Source of the DNA: Omphiscola glabra
Taxonomy: Eukaryota > Mollusca > Gastropoda > Lymnaeidae
DNA length: 64,000 nt
Assembly (NCBI GenBank): GCA_964017045.1
Contig: OZ024794.1
Location: 51,799,608-51,863,607, forward strand
Reading direction: 5' to 3'
Below the pieces are notes generated by a model. It had not been told where the DNA came from and did no database searches. It saw only the letters and a program-made list of their open reading frames with translations. The translations under genes were made by a program, and so were the position numbers. Within the stretch, counting starts at the first letter, position 1. Each line of letters begins with the position of its first letter. Positions 50,001-56,289 of the stretch are shown in pieces.

Positions 50001-50108
50001 CCCGCGTCCTCCAAGAGTCTCCTGCAGGGAAATAACTCGAGAAAGTACGAGAGCAGGTGCTGCGTGACCGATGACGTCACAAAACCCCTGAGAGTGTCGC
50101 TGTACTAA
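32339..50108 (+). CDS. Secretin-family (class B1) GPCR, PTH/glucagon-receptor-like; gene span, 10 exons, 5' end missing
   Basis: This span holds ten exons (32339-32457, 33134-33228, 35918-36086, 38742-38898, 40244-40304, 40814-40883, 42429-42517, 43251-43395, 47428-47469, 49581-50108). They join in frame to about 490 residues ending in TAA. Every intron is GT-AG, and the exon-end phases 0,2,0,1,2,0,2,0,0 are mutually compatible. The protein contains the end of a hormone-binding ectodomain ([17 protein letters not shown]), seven membrane segments and a 175-residue Ser/Arg-rich tail. Class B hallmarks are LHINLF (TM2 His), MEGLYLYLL (TM3 Glu), LGWG (TM4), a cysteine at the start of TM3 paired with FCW in loop 2, LIPLFG (TM6) and SFQGF (TM7). 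By recall it resembles PTH and GLP1/glucagon receptors most. Such receptors bind peptide hormones at the plasma membrane and usually couple to Gs. The signal peptide and earlier ectodomain exons were not found; they may be short exons upstream or outside the window. The ligand cannot be told from sequence. Confidence 0.9.
33134..33228 (+). CDS. GPCR exon: transmembrane helix 1
   Basis: The acceptor TTTCAG is followed by GAA-ATG-CGG, and the exon ends TGG-AG before GTAGGA. The product [20 protein letters not shown] runs into a long hydrophobic stretch ending MLYWR. It matches the juxtamembrane region and TM1 of class B1 receptors, including the conserved Y-T-I-G-Y-S pattern. The split Arg codon (AG+A) joins to the exon at 35918 to give YWRRLHC, the classic start of intracellular loop 1. 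The exon was too short to appear as a free reading frame and was identified from homology and splice sites. Confidence 0.88.
34733..35442. repeat. 28-bp minisatellite in GPCR intron, about 25 copies
   Basis: Unit CCTATAGTAAGTGGCCTCTG plus GTAGTTGA; period 28 between 35041 and 35069. The left third has an older, mixed pattern (TATTTGCCTCAAGTAGTTGA); the right part is homogeneous. Each unit carries AGTAAGT, which resembles a 5' splice-site consensus. Confidence 0.94.
35918..36086 (+). CDS. GPCR exon: intracellular loop 1, TM2 and start of extracellular loop 1
   Basis: The acceptor CTTCTAG and donor CTG|GTGAGC border an exon coding [20 protein letters not shown], followed by [11 protein letters not shown] and a hydrophilic loop ending IFLHDGL. 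His in LHINLF and the FILRA-S-F-KD pattern are diagnostic for TM2 of PTH/glucagon-type receptors. The loop between TM2 and TM3 (about 25 residues, [14 protein letters not shown]) is of medium length, shorter than in vertebrate PTH1R. Confidence 0.9.
36136..36201. repeat. 10-bp repeat (GTATATAAAT), 6-7 copies
   Basis: A perfect short array about 50 bp after the donor of the TM2 exon. Confidence 0.9.
36202..38563. other. GPCR intron, nothing recognised
   Basis: AT-rich intron between the TM2 and TM3 exons. I see no further exon, RNA gene or mobile element. Confidence 0.55.
38564..38760 (+). repeat. Tandem copies of the TM3-exon 3' splice site
   Basis: Four units of about 48-50 bp, each with CTCTACTTGTATGTCC(C)CA then CA(C/T)TGGGACTGTC and CCTTGTTTGCATTGT. 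The fourth unit is the real acceptor and exon start (TGTCCCCAG|CACTGGGAGTGTCG). The three upstream units keep CAG-GC or CAC boundaries to different degrees. Confidence 0.88.
38742..38898 (+). CDS. GPCR exon: TM3, intracellular loop 2 and start of TM4
   Basis: The acceptor TGTCCCCAG precedes CAC-TGG-GAG-TGT. The exon codes [20 protein letters not shown], then [15 protein letters not shown] and ends VLGWG at donor GTAGGT. It includes the conserved TM3 cysteine, the TM3 Glu in MEGLYLY and the TM4 GWG. The 160 bp just upstream are imperfect tandem copies of this acceptor and exon start (see the repeat at 38564-38760), so the choice of 38742 rests on the reading frame and family match. Confidence 0.9.
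38899..40243. other. GPCR intron, mostly unannotated
   Basis: A C17 tract at about 39560 and a G10 tract at about 39960. The 86-codon frame at 39557-39817 has no recognisable domain and is not supported. Confidence 0.55.
40244..40304 (+). CDS. GPCR exon: TM4
   Basis: This 61-nt exon lies between acceptor TTTGTTTCAG and donor GTGAGC. With the split Ala codon it codes [20 protein letters not shown]. The Pro-Trp pair and spacing fit class B TM4 and the start of extracellular loop 2. Phases match both neighbours (1 in, 2 out). It is too short to be seen as an open frame. Confidence 0.85.
40425..40750. repeat. 52-bp minisatellite in GPCR intron, about 6 copies
   Basis: Unit ATTAATCACTGTCAACGTAT then TGTGTTATATAACCGGATAA and GTGAGTTGTTAA. 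Copies diverge toward the 3' side. Confidence 0.9.
40814..40883 (+). CDS. GPCR exon: extracellular loop 2 and start of TM5
   Basis: This 70-nt exon has acceptor GCATTTCAG and donor TTG|GTAAGT. It codes [18 protein letters not shown] followed by WTAVVL. The Cys-Trp pair is the conserved loop-2 cysteine (disulfide to TM3) of secretin-family receptors, and W-I-M-K-G-P aligns with the conserved approach to TM5. Confidence 0.86.
41485..41981 (+). mobile_element. Helitron-like non-autonomous element in GPCR intron
   Basis: The 5' end TCTATATATATAAAAATGAA and 3' end GGGTACTCGCTAG are typical of animal Helitrons (5' TC, 3' CTAG). A short hairpin GGCAT...ATGCC at 41951-41969 lies just before the 3' end, and the insertion sits between A and T (41484 A, 41982 T). 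CTCCCAAACCATTCATGCGA and ACCTACCCGGGCATTTAACT also read like known Helitron interior. It carries no Rep/helicase gene. It lies between the exons at 40814 and 42429. Confidence 0.75.
42429..42517 (+). CDS. GPCR exon: TM5 and intracellular loop 3
   Basis: The acceptor CTCCGCAG precedes ATA-AAT-TTC and donor GTAAAC follows TAC-AG. The product [20 protein letters not shown] then [10 protein letters not shown] carries the TM5 Asn (INFF) and the basic loop-3 sequence that contacts G protein. QYRKFGKF across the next junction matches the QYRKLxKS pattern of PTH receptors. Confidence 0.9.
43251..43395 (+). CDS. GPCR exon: TM6, extracellular loop 3 and start of TM7
   Basis: The acceptor CTACTTTCAG and donor CAG|GTGAGT border [20 protein letters not shown], then a loop ([14 protein letters not shown]) and [18 protein letters not shown] is the class B TM6 kink motif, and NSFQ is the start of the TM7 SFQG motif. 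The next intron (43396-47427) is about 4 kb and consists largely of GA repeats and the 63-bp array. Confidence 0.92.
43500..44080. repeat. GA-rich microsatellite in GPCR intron
   Basis: About 580 bp of impure (GA)n with GACA interruptions. Long Ser/Leu-rich minus-strand and Arg/Glu-rich plus-strand frames are composition artefacts. Confidence 0.94.
44797..44965. repeat. About 20-bp repeat (ACACCATGCCCGAAATGGG)
   Basis: Seven to eight degenerate units, with one expanded G-run near 44838. Confidence 0.7.
45070..47331 (+). repeat. 63-bp minisatellite in GPCR intron, about 36 copies, open reading frame maintained
   Basis: The unit begins AAACAAATAAATAAACACAA, then AATGGATGAACTGTTAATTC, TATACTACTTATACCAGTTT and TCT. 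The 63-bp unit equals 21 codons, so a + frame starting at ATG 45097 runs 752 codons as repeats of [21 protein letters not shown]. Units in the left third carry TATATCAG and TTTTCG variants; the right two thirds are nearly identical with TATACCAG and TTTTCT, showing recent spread of one unit type. It lies wholly inside the TM6-TM7 intron. Most changes alter the amino acid (I/T, Y/N, Q/I, L/R), so I see no sign of protein-level selection and treat it as non-coding. Confidence 0.93.
47428..47469 (+). CDS. GPCR 42-nt micro-exon: TM7
   Basis: A 42-nt exon between acceptor TTCAACAG and donor GAT|GTAAGT codes [14 protein letters not shown]. It completes the SFQGF motif begun in the previous exon and gives the end of TM7. 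A separate exon of exactly this size and content is typical of vertebrate class B1 receptor genes, which supports both the family assignment and an ancient exon structure. Confidence 0.9.
47470..48479. other. GPCR intron, left part unannotated
   Basis: No element recognised. C-run near 47963. Confidence 0.5.
48480..48800 (+). pseudogene. Decayed LINE reverse transcriptase fragment in GPCR intron
   Basis: Reading + near 48569 gives [19 protein letters not shown], the degenerate form of the common K-YLGV-I-x-LTWSxH motif near the end of non-LTR RT ORFs. [12 protein letters not shown] and [21 protein letters not shown] pieces follow, broken by stops and frameshifts. There is no intact frame. 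It is same-strand as the host GPCR gene, in its last intron. Confidence 0.6.
48801..49580. other. GPCR last intron, right part unannotated
   Basis: No element recognised beyond the LINE fragment to its left. C runs lie near 49011 and 49457. Confidence 0.5.
49581..50108 (+). CDS. GPCR last exon: helix 8 and cytoplasmic tail
   Basis: After acceptor CTCTCATCAG the exon codes [20 protein letters not shown] and a 175-residue tail ending RVSLY at TAA (50106-50108). VHSEMRRSW is the class B helix-8 signature. The rest is rich in Ser, Arg, Pro and Gln and looks disordered; the many serines are plausible kinase/arrestin sites. The exon is clearly GC-richer than the flanking introns. No AATAAA lies close to the stop; the nearest clear ones are near 51949 and 52011-52036, so the 3' UTR length is uncertain. 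Confidence 0.88.
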   Translation, partial: VHSEMRRSWQQHRSRRYNSNVFNRSMAQSSFNRASRSPGPNSPGIHQDSDSGSSKKRFNTHEVTRPRLQQSLSVQSTYLSPSPISQPDPIHSDETRAGSSPGRKGACVSSRNGASFRQHSANGVRRDYGTGSLRHKSQTLPASSKSLLQGNNSRKYESRCCVTDDVTKPLRVSLY

Positions 50109-50582
50109 ATCCAATGTGATATGATTGAAGTGAAGCAATGACATCATTATTATTGTTTTTTTTAATTTATTTACACACTTGTATCATTCACTTTCTTTAT
50201 TAACCTACGTTCAATTAGAAAAGAAGAGCACGTACAAGACACTTGATGTTAAATATTTGTAAGTTTAAACTAAACAATTCTTCGTTGTTGGATTTACTTG
50301 TGTGATTCTAAGAAAGCTTTGGATATTGAGAGTGTATATTGTCAGCCGTGGATAGTTTGAGACATTTGTTGTTGGTTATAAGTAGCTTGTCTGAGGGGGT
50401 GGGGGGGATCTGAGGTTAAGTAACGAGTTCCTGAATTATCCGAGCCAGCTATGTCACTTCTCACAGGCTTCTAAAATATGTACCTGCTGCTTAGATCCAC
50501 GAGGTTAATGAAATGTTAAGAATTGTACATTTACTAACGAATTATTTAGCTTATCGATCAATATACGATTCGTTATAGTTTC

Positions 50583-50945
50583 ATGCTGGTACCAATACTA
50601 CAGCTGGTACCAATTACACGAACGATAACCATTACAAAGCTGGTGGTACCCATTAAAAAGCTGGTGCAATTATATAGGAGGTACCCATTAAAAAAGCTCG
50701 TAACCAATACACATGCGGTGGTACAATTACACAGCTTGTACCCAATTCACAGCTACTACCCATTGCACAGCTGGGCACCTATTACACAACTAATACCCAT
50801 TACACCACATATAGCCATTACATAGCTGGTGGGAGCCATCACAAAGTTGGTTACCATTACATGGTTGGTACTCATTACAAAGCTGGTACCTATGTTACAT
50901 ATGGTATTCATTATATGGCTGATGGTACCCATTACAAATCTGGTA
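50583..50945. repeat. About 18-20 bp repeat (GGTACCCATTACAAAGCT), degenerate
   Basis: Some 18 diverged units just downstream of the GPCR stop, probably in its 3' UTR or directly after it. Confidence 0.82.
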
Positions 50946-51400
50946 AAATATTATGTTCTAACCTCATTCAGATGATTCACACATATTGTTTGCTCTTCGC
51001 TTGCGAGTCACGTGTATGCCTGGAAAGATCTGCCGAATGTAGATCACATGTACTCAAGGGGTCCTAATAGTCCTTGGGATACATTGGCTTTTCTTGCTGT
51101 TTTTTTTTTTTGGCTCGTCAGTCTCATAAAATTGAATCAAAATGCATGTGGCAACCATACGTAAAATTTTCATACACCGAAGGTGTGGTATATACATTGC
51201 TGGTACTAGTACTCATACATAACGGCATTAGTACTCAAACATAGCTGGAACCTACAAAGTTAATTTTTCAAATTCAGTGCGGACTGTGCGTGTAGTTAAA
51301 ATCACTCTCAATTAAAAAAACCAAACTGAAACAAACGCCGCTGAACAGACCATTCTCTACAAACTCAGACCAAGTTGAAGACAACACAGCTGGCTAACAT

Positions 51401-51580
51401 TGGCGCAACAGCAACATCTGCAAGGTGGCGGTGCTCGGCCTACAACGACGACAAACCGAATAGGCGTCCCTGTCCAGTCTGGCGCAAGAGTAACATCTGC
51501 AAGGTGGCGGTGCTGGGCTTACAACTACAACAAAACGAACAGGCGTCCCTGTCCATTCTGGCGCAAGACATCATCACCCA
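51401..51580. repeat. 79-bp tandem duplication
   Basis: TGGCGCAACAGCAACATCTG and AAGGTGGCGGTGCTCGGCCT recur with period 79 (51401, 51480, partial at 51559). The block is GC-rich compared with its surroundings and both strands have short open frames. Origin unknown. Confidence 0.82.
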
Positions 51581-51827
51581 ACATAAGGGGTCCTGTCCTC
51601 TGAGGCTGACGATGCTGTGTGGTTCAACGATATTAACTTGGAGATCTCTTTAGGCAGCAGTCACGTCCATCTCTGTTAAGACATTGGATATGCACGTGGA
51701 TCTTTAAAACACGACCCTAACCTCAAAGTGTTCGTAATATATGTATTACATTTCTGAAGAGAATGTTGATGATGGTGGATATTTAATTTATACTGCTATT
51801 TTAGAGTGAAACCCGTGATAATAATTT

Positions 51828-51932
51828 ATACACACACACACACGCAGACACACACAATTACATACATATATACATATATATTTATTTACATATATATATA
51901 TACTATATACATGCAATATATATATATATATA
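51828..51932. repeat. (CA)n and (TA)n microsatellites
   Basis: ACACACAC then TATATATA tracts. Confidence 0.92.
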
Positions 51933-53309
51933 CCATTTAAAAATGAAAAATAAAATAATCATTTTGTTTAACTTTATTATCATGGTGTAATTTATTAAAA
52001 TATGGAGCAAAATAAATTCTCATTTTGTTGAAATAAAACTAACTTTGATGTTCTTTGTCACAGTGATGCCATAACTATATTGTTAGCATTTGTAGAAGTC
52101 CGTAAGATGTTATATTAGAGCAATCAGACGACAATTTGTGTCGTCTGGTTAACACCCATAATTGACTGGCGCTGAAATACGCTAAAAATAAAACGTGTAC
52201 TTTTATTCTAGGAAACTCAAAATTATAACTATCACATACTACTAGTGCTACAGAGTCAGTTTTAGGGCCAAGCAATTGATGAAAATAGTTTCCCCCCCCC
52301 CCCCCGGAAGCTTTTACTTTTAGAAAATAATTAACTTTAATTTATTGTGGAACGAATGCGAGGAAAAGATCTCGCATTTTATAGAAACTAATTTCCAACA
52401 CTTTTTTTGGAAAACTCGCTGGCCATGTTATCATGCACTCTAGCAAGTCCTGAAATAATACGACTTGATGTATTATAATAGAATTTGTTATAGTGAATTT
52501 GTGTACTCAATAGCAAAGGTTTCCGAGAAGCATCAGATCAAAGAGTCAAAGTCAAGTTGTACTCCAGGAGGAGGAAGTTCATTAACTAGATAATTGATTT
52601 GTTTTTACCTGTGTGTTTTGATGCAAATGAAAGCGTCAATAAATCGAGGAATTTAAAAGACAAAGAGGCCAAAGGTGGGAATAAATACAATTTAAGAGTA
52701 CAAAATAAAAGCTTTTCATTGCCTTGTAATCGATTCCATTTCTTTTTTTTTTTCATTTCCATTGTATTTGATTGGTCAATTTTCTTCTGACTCACGGAGT
52801 CCTTGTTGATCTGTAGATTACATCCCAAAAGTACTCCTGGCCCGTGACTACTCCAATAGTCGAAACAACACAGAACAGGAAGATTGTTGCTATCGTTGCA
52901 CTGCGTCTTATTGGCAATCATAGAATCCCAACGCCACTTGCCATCAACATCAATTTATACAATAAGAGTCGTAGAAACGAAAACCACCGTATTATGCTCC
53001 TCTTCTTCTTCTTCTATATATTAAGGGCCCACGATCAATGTATTGATCATTATGGCTCCTGTGAATGTAGATGGGATTTGCAATGTTTCTGTGCCTGGTG
53101 TTGATGAGGATATTTCACTGGTTACAAGAGTAACTGAGTGAGGGTATCATGCACTAGGGGTTGGAAGACCTGAGGCAATGAACGCAAACGATTCAGGTGT
53201 TGTCGCCTAAACTGTTCTTTGGGCTGGTAATATTTTTAAGCTGCACCAGAAAAAGTTAAGAAAATAGCATTTTTTTTGGATATCGTTTGTTAAAGTCTTG
53301 GACATATTA
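51933..53309. other. Intergenic stretch, nothing recognised
   Basis: AATAAA signals on + near 51949 and 52011-52036 are the nearest clear candidates for the GPCR poly(A) site. C-run near 52291. Confidence 0.45.
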
Positions 53310-53645
53310 TGTCAGCAGTGCCGCGGGCGGAACAGCACTGCAGGATGCGGTGTGGCAGAGCGCCCCGGGCTGGATGGGACTCGTTAACATTTATCGCCAC
53401 TCCTCTCAGATAAGGTAATCCATGAAATCAAACACAGAGAGGGAATCCCGTAGGCGATGTTGACACAATGAAAATTCCAACGAATCCAAGATGTGGAAAG
53501 CATCTTGAGATACATTCAACACTGCTGGTCCTGTACTTCATCCTGGTCTATTTCCAGTCGTCTGGGCCGTGTCTTACAATTGGAACAAATGGGCAAGGAC
53601 GAGAGAGTGTAAGCCTGACGGAATGAGCAACTCTCCCTCACTTTG
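53310..53645 (+). mobile_element. tRNA-derived SINE copy, 5'-eroded, subfamily 2
   Basis: Shared blocks with the 17060 copy are CCGGGCTGGATGGGACTCG, ATGAAATCAAACACAGAGAG, TTCATCCTGGTCTATTTCCA and GACGAGAGAGTGTAAGCCTG. The tRNA-like head is eroded or replaced near 53340. A 23-bp satellite starts right at its 3' end (53646). Confidence 0.68.
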
Positions 53646-53768
53646 AACAAAATACAGCTCAAGTCAAGACAACTATACATCTCAAGTCAAAACAACTATA
53701 CATCTCAAGTCAAGACAACTATACATCTCAAGTCAAGACAACTATACATCTCAAGTCAAGACAACTAC
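53646..53768. repeat. 23-bp minisatellite, 5 copies
   Basis: Unit CAAGTCAAGACAACTATACA plus TCT. Starts at the 3' end of the SINE copy at 53310-53645. Confidence 0.92.
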
Positions 53769-54499
53769 CCAAGTCGAAGCCTTGGGTTTCTTCGCAGTTT
53801 AAGGAAAAACAATTTAAAAATTCGCAAGATCTCAATAAATAAATAGAGAAGCGAGATTGTTTGGGGCTTGAAAAGTAAAAAAAAATAAATAATTATTGGC
53901 TAAAACTAAATGCCTTTTCCATCAGACGACACAAAACAAGGAAAACAAATTATTGAAATTGAAAGACATAAATGTTCCACAATTATATTGTGATTCCCAA
54001 GTCTCTATGTAAAATCCATCTACTAGCAAAGCAATAATGTACTTAATGTGACTTGATAGTATTTCCATTTTTTGGACAATGTGGCATTAAAGAATATGCA
54101 GAAAAAAACCCAACTAAAATTTAATAATTATAAACGTCAGAAATTTTTATGAAAAATGTAGTTTCTCAACATTTAACCTGCTTAACAGCCGGGAATCAAC
54201 TGTAAGAAACATGCTGAAGTTTATGAAGATAACAAATGGAAACAAAACACGTTTTTACAGGAAACCATTTGGAACATGAACTCCGTACTACATCAAGTGT
54301 TTCTCGACGATCGAAGCTATAGCTGCTTTTAGAACACATTTACAGTCTAAAAGAATAGGTCGAGTCTCAGGAAAACGTTCCATTCTACTTTATTTACCTC
54401 CCTCTACACACATTAAATAATGCAATTAATTTATTTTTTTTGTAACTTCCTAATCTTCCATTGTCGAATTCATTACGTCATGTACTTTACAGTCATTAT
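53769..54499. other. Intergenic AT-rich stretch
   Basis: Nothing recognised. Confidence 0.5.
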
Positions 54500-54655
54500 C
54501 ACGAGTTATGCATACTTTACATACAGTATCATGAGTTATACATACTTTACATACAGTATCATGAGTTATACATACTTTACATACAGTATCATGAGTTATA
54601 CATATTTTACATACAGTATCATAAGTTATACATACTTAACATACATTATCACGAT
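54500..54655. repeat. 30-bp minisatellite, about 5 copies
   Basis: Unit GAGTTATACATACTTTACAT plus ACAGTATCAT. Confidence 0.92.
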
Positions 54656-55321
54656 TTATAATAAAAAAACAACATTTTTTTAAAGAACAAAATTACATCA
54701 CGTGTATTATAATTTATAAACTCCCAACTGATTTCATAACAATCCTGATTTCATAAAAATCCTAAATGATTTCATAACAATCCCAACTGATGTCTTTTTG
54801 GACATGTTTTATAATGCTCTATGAATGCGGTAGATATGTGAAAATATCACCGTGTTTCAGTCATATTCATTTCTTGCATTGGTTAGAAAAAAGTTGATGT
54901 TAAACTAGGCTTTTAACCATCTTAATATAAATATTTTAATAGCTCTGAAAATGCAAATTTCGGTTTTTAAACTTAAAATAATTTTAATAGAAGGATAAGA
55001 ACTGAAAAATTAATAATAATAAAAAAATAATTAAGTTTACAAACAAAATGTATGCTTAATGAAAATTGTTGTGTATTCTTTATTATAAAAGAAAAAAAAA
55101 TCCACATTTATGCATTTATTTAAAATTTAAATCTTCAACAATCTAAGCTTTTATTTAACAGTAATAAAATTGCGTCTGTAACATTTTGAGGTTTGTCTAT
55201 TCTTATTTTAATCAGTTAGTGTACAGTTACCGAAATAATATTGAGACATTGTCATAAGTCGTACTAAAAACACATTAATCTAATTCAAACAAGACGCCAT
55301 AGTTCACTACCCCTTGAAAGG

Positions 55322-55327
55322 TTTATT
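55322..55327 (-). terminator. Candidate polyadenylation signal of ADAM17-like gene
   Basis: TTTATT on + is AATAAA on the minus strand, about 175 nt after the stop codon. No other support. Confidence 0.45.
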
Positions 55328-55384
55328 CTATTCTAAAAGTCGTCTTTTTGTGTCTCTCTCCTTTCTATTGCTTCTATTTCATTA

Positions 55385-55567
55385 TGATGACAAGTTCATT
55401 TAGACTTTTGTAGATGATGCCATCTATTTCATCATGATGTCAAGTTCACCTTGACGTCGGTAGAAGATGGCATCTATGTCATCATGATGTCAAGTTCACC
55501 TAGACTTCGGTAGAAGATGGCTTGAATTTCATCAAGTTTTTAAGTTCACCAACTTCGGTAGAAGGCA
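55385..55567 (-). repeat. 50-bp satellite spanning 3' UTR, stop codon and C-terminal codons of ADAM17-like gene
   Basis: CAAGTTCACC-type landmarks recur exactly every 50 bp at 55391, 55441, 55491 and 55541, with CTTCGGTAGAAGATGG between them. The stop codon is at 55500-55502, so the last one and a third units are coding, and they give the two STEV motifs at the C-terminus. Confidence 0.9.
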
Positions 55568-56289
55568 TATTTAATGTATGCGATAGTTTTTCTGAAAGCG
55601 CTGACTTCACTGCGGTCCTCTCTGAAACCACCACTACTTCAACAGCTTCATTTTCCTGAACATCCTCACTCTGGCATTTTCTATACCTGCCCAGCAGGCA
55701 AACACAGAGCGTGTAAAATATAAAGGGTGGCGTTGCGAGTATTAGGACGATGAATACCAAGTATCTTATGAAGCCAGCTTTCTGTAAAGAATCCCCAGTC
55801 AGTTTCAGTCGCTGTTCCTTCACTGTCCCCAGCCGTTCCTCCATTGTCCCCAGCTGCTCCCCCACCGTCCCCACGCATACACCACCCTTGCAAAACCCGA
55901 GGAGACACGGCATCCCGTCATCGAAGACATCAGGTTCCGGGAGACACGAATTCGTTCCGGGCACTGCGCAGCATCTTGCGCACATCGCCTGCCTGTCCGT
56001 GTCACAAGTGCAGGGCACAAGCGCCCGGGCCGGATTCGAAGACCGTCCTTTGTTTTCGCAATAGTTTAGGCATACTCCATGCCAGCAGGATCCTTTGTCC
56101 TCGCATGGGGACCCGTTGGGCAGGGGAGACGGCTGTGGACAAATATTGTAACTCAAACCGTCGCAATGGGATTCTTGTGAGCAGGACATGTTGGTCGCTT
56201 GGAAACATTGCTGGGTAGAAGGGCTGATAGTGCAGTGTTCTGTACAGCATGGGTGATTGAAGGCAGAACATACGGCAACATCGTGTAGC
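55500..56289 (-). CDS. ADAM17-like last exon: cysteine-rich domain, stalk, transmembrane helix, cytoplasmic tail
   Basis: After acceptor CCTCTTAG it codes LHDVAVCSAFNHPCCTEHC, then a long cysteine-rich membrane-proximal domain (SCWHGVCLNYC, CTCDTD, CARCC, GFCKGGVCVG) like that of ADAM17. A stalk of three seven-residue repeats follows (TVGEQLG, TMEERLG, TVKEQRL), in the place of the juxtamembrane helix that vertebrate ADAM17 uses to bind substrates. The transmembrane helix is YLVFIVLILATPPFIFYTLC. The tail is acidic then basic and ends STEV-x13-PSSTEV at TAG. The last 22 or so residues are encoded by units of a 50-bp satellite that continues into the 3' UTR. A candidate polyadenylation signal (AATAAA on the minus strand) lies at 55322-55327. 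Confidence 0.92.
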
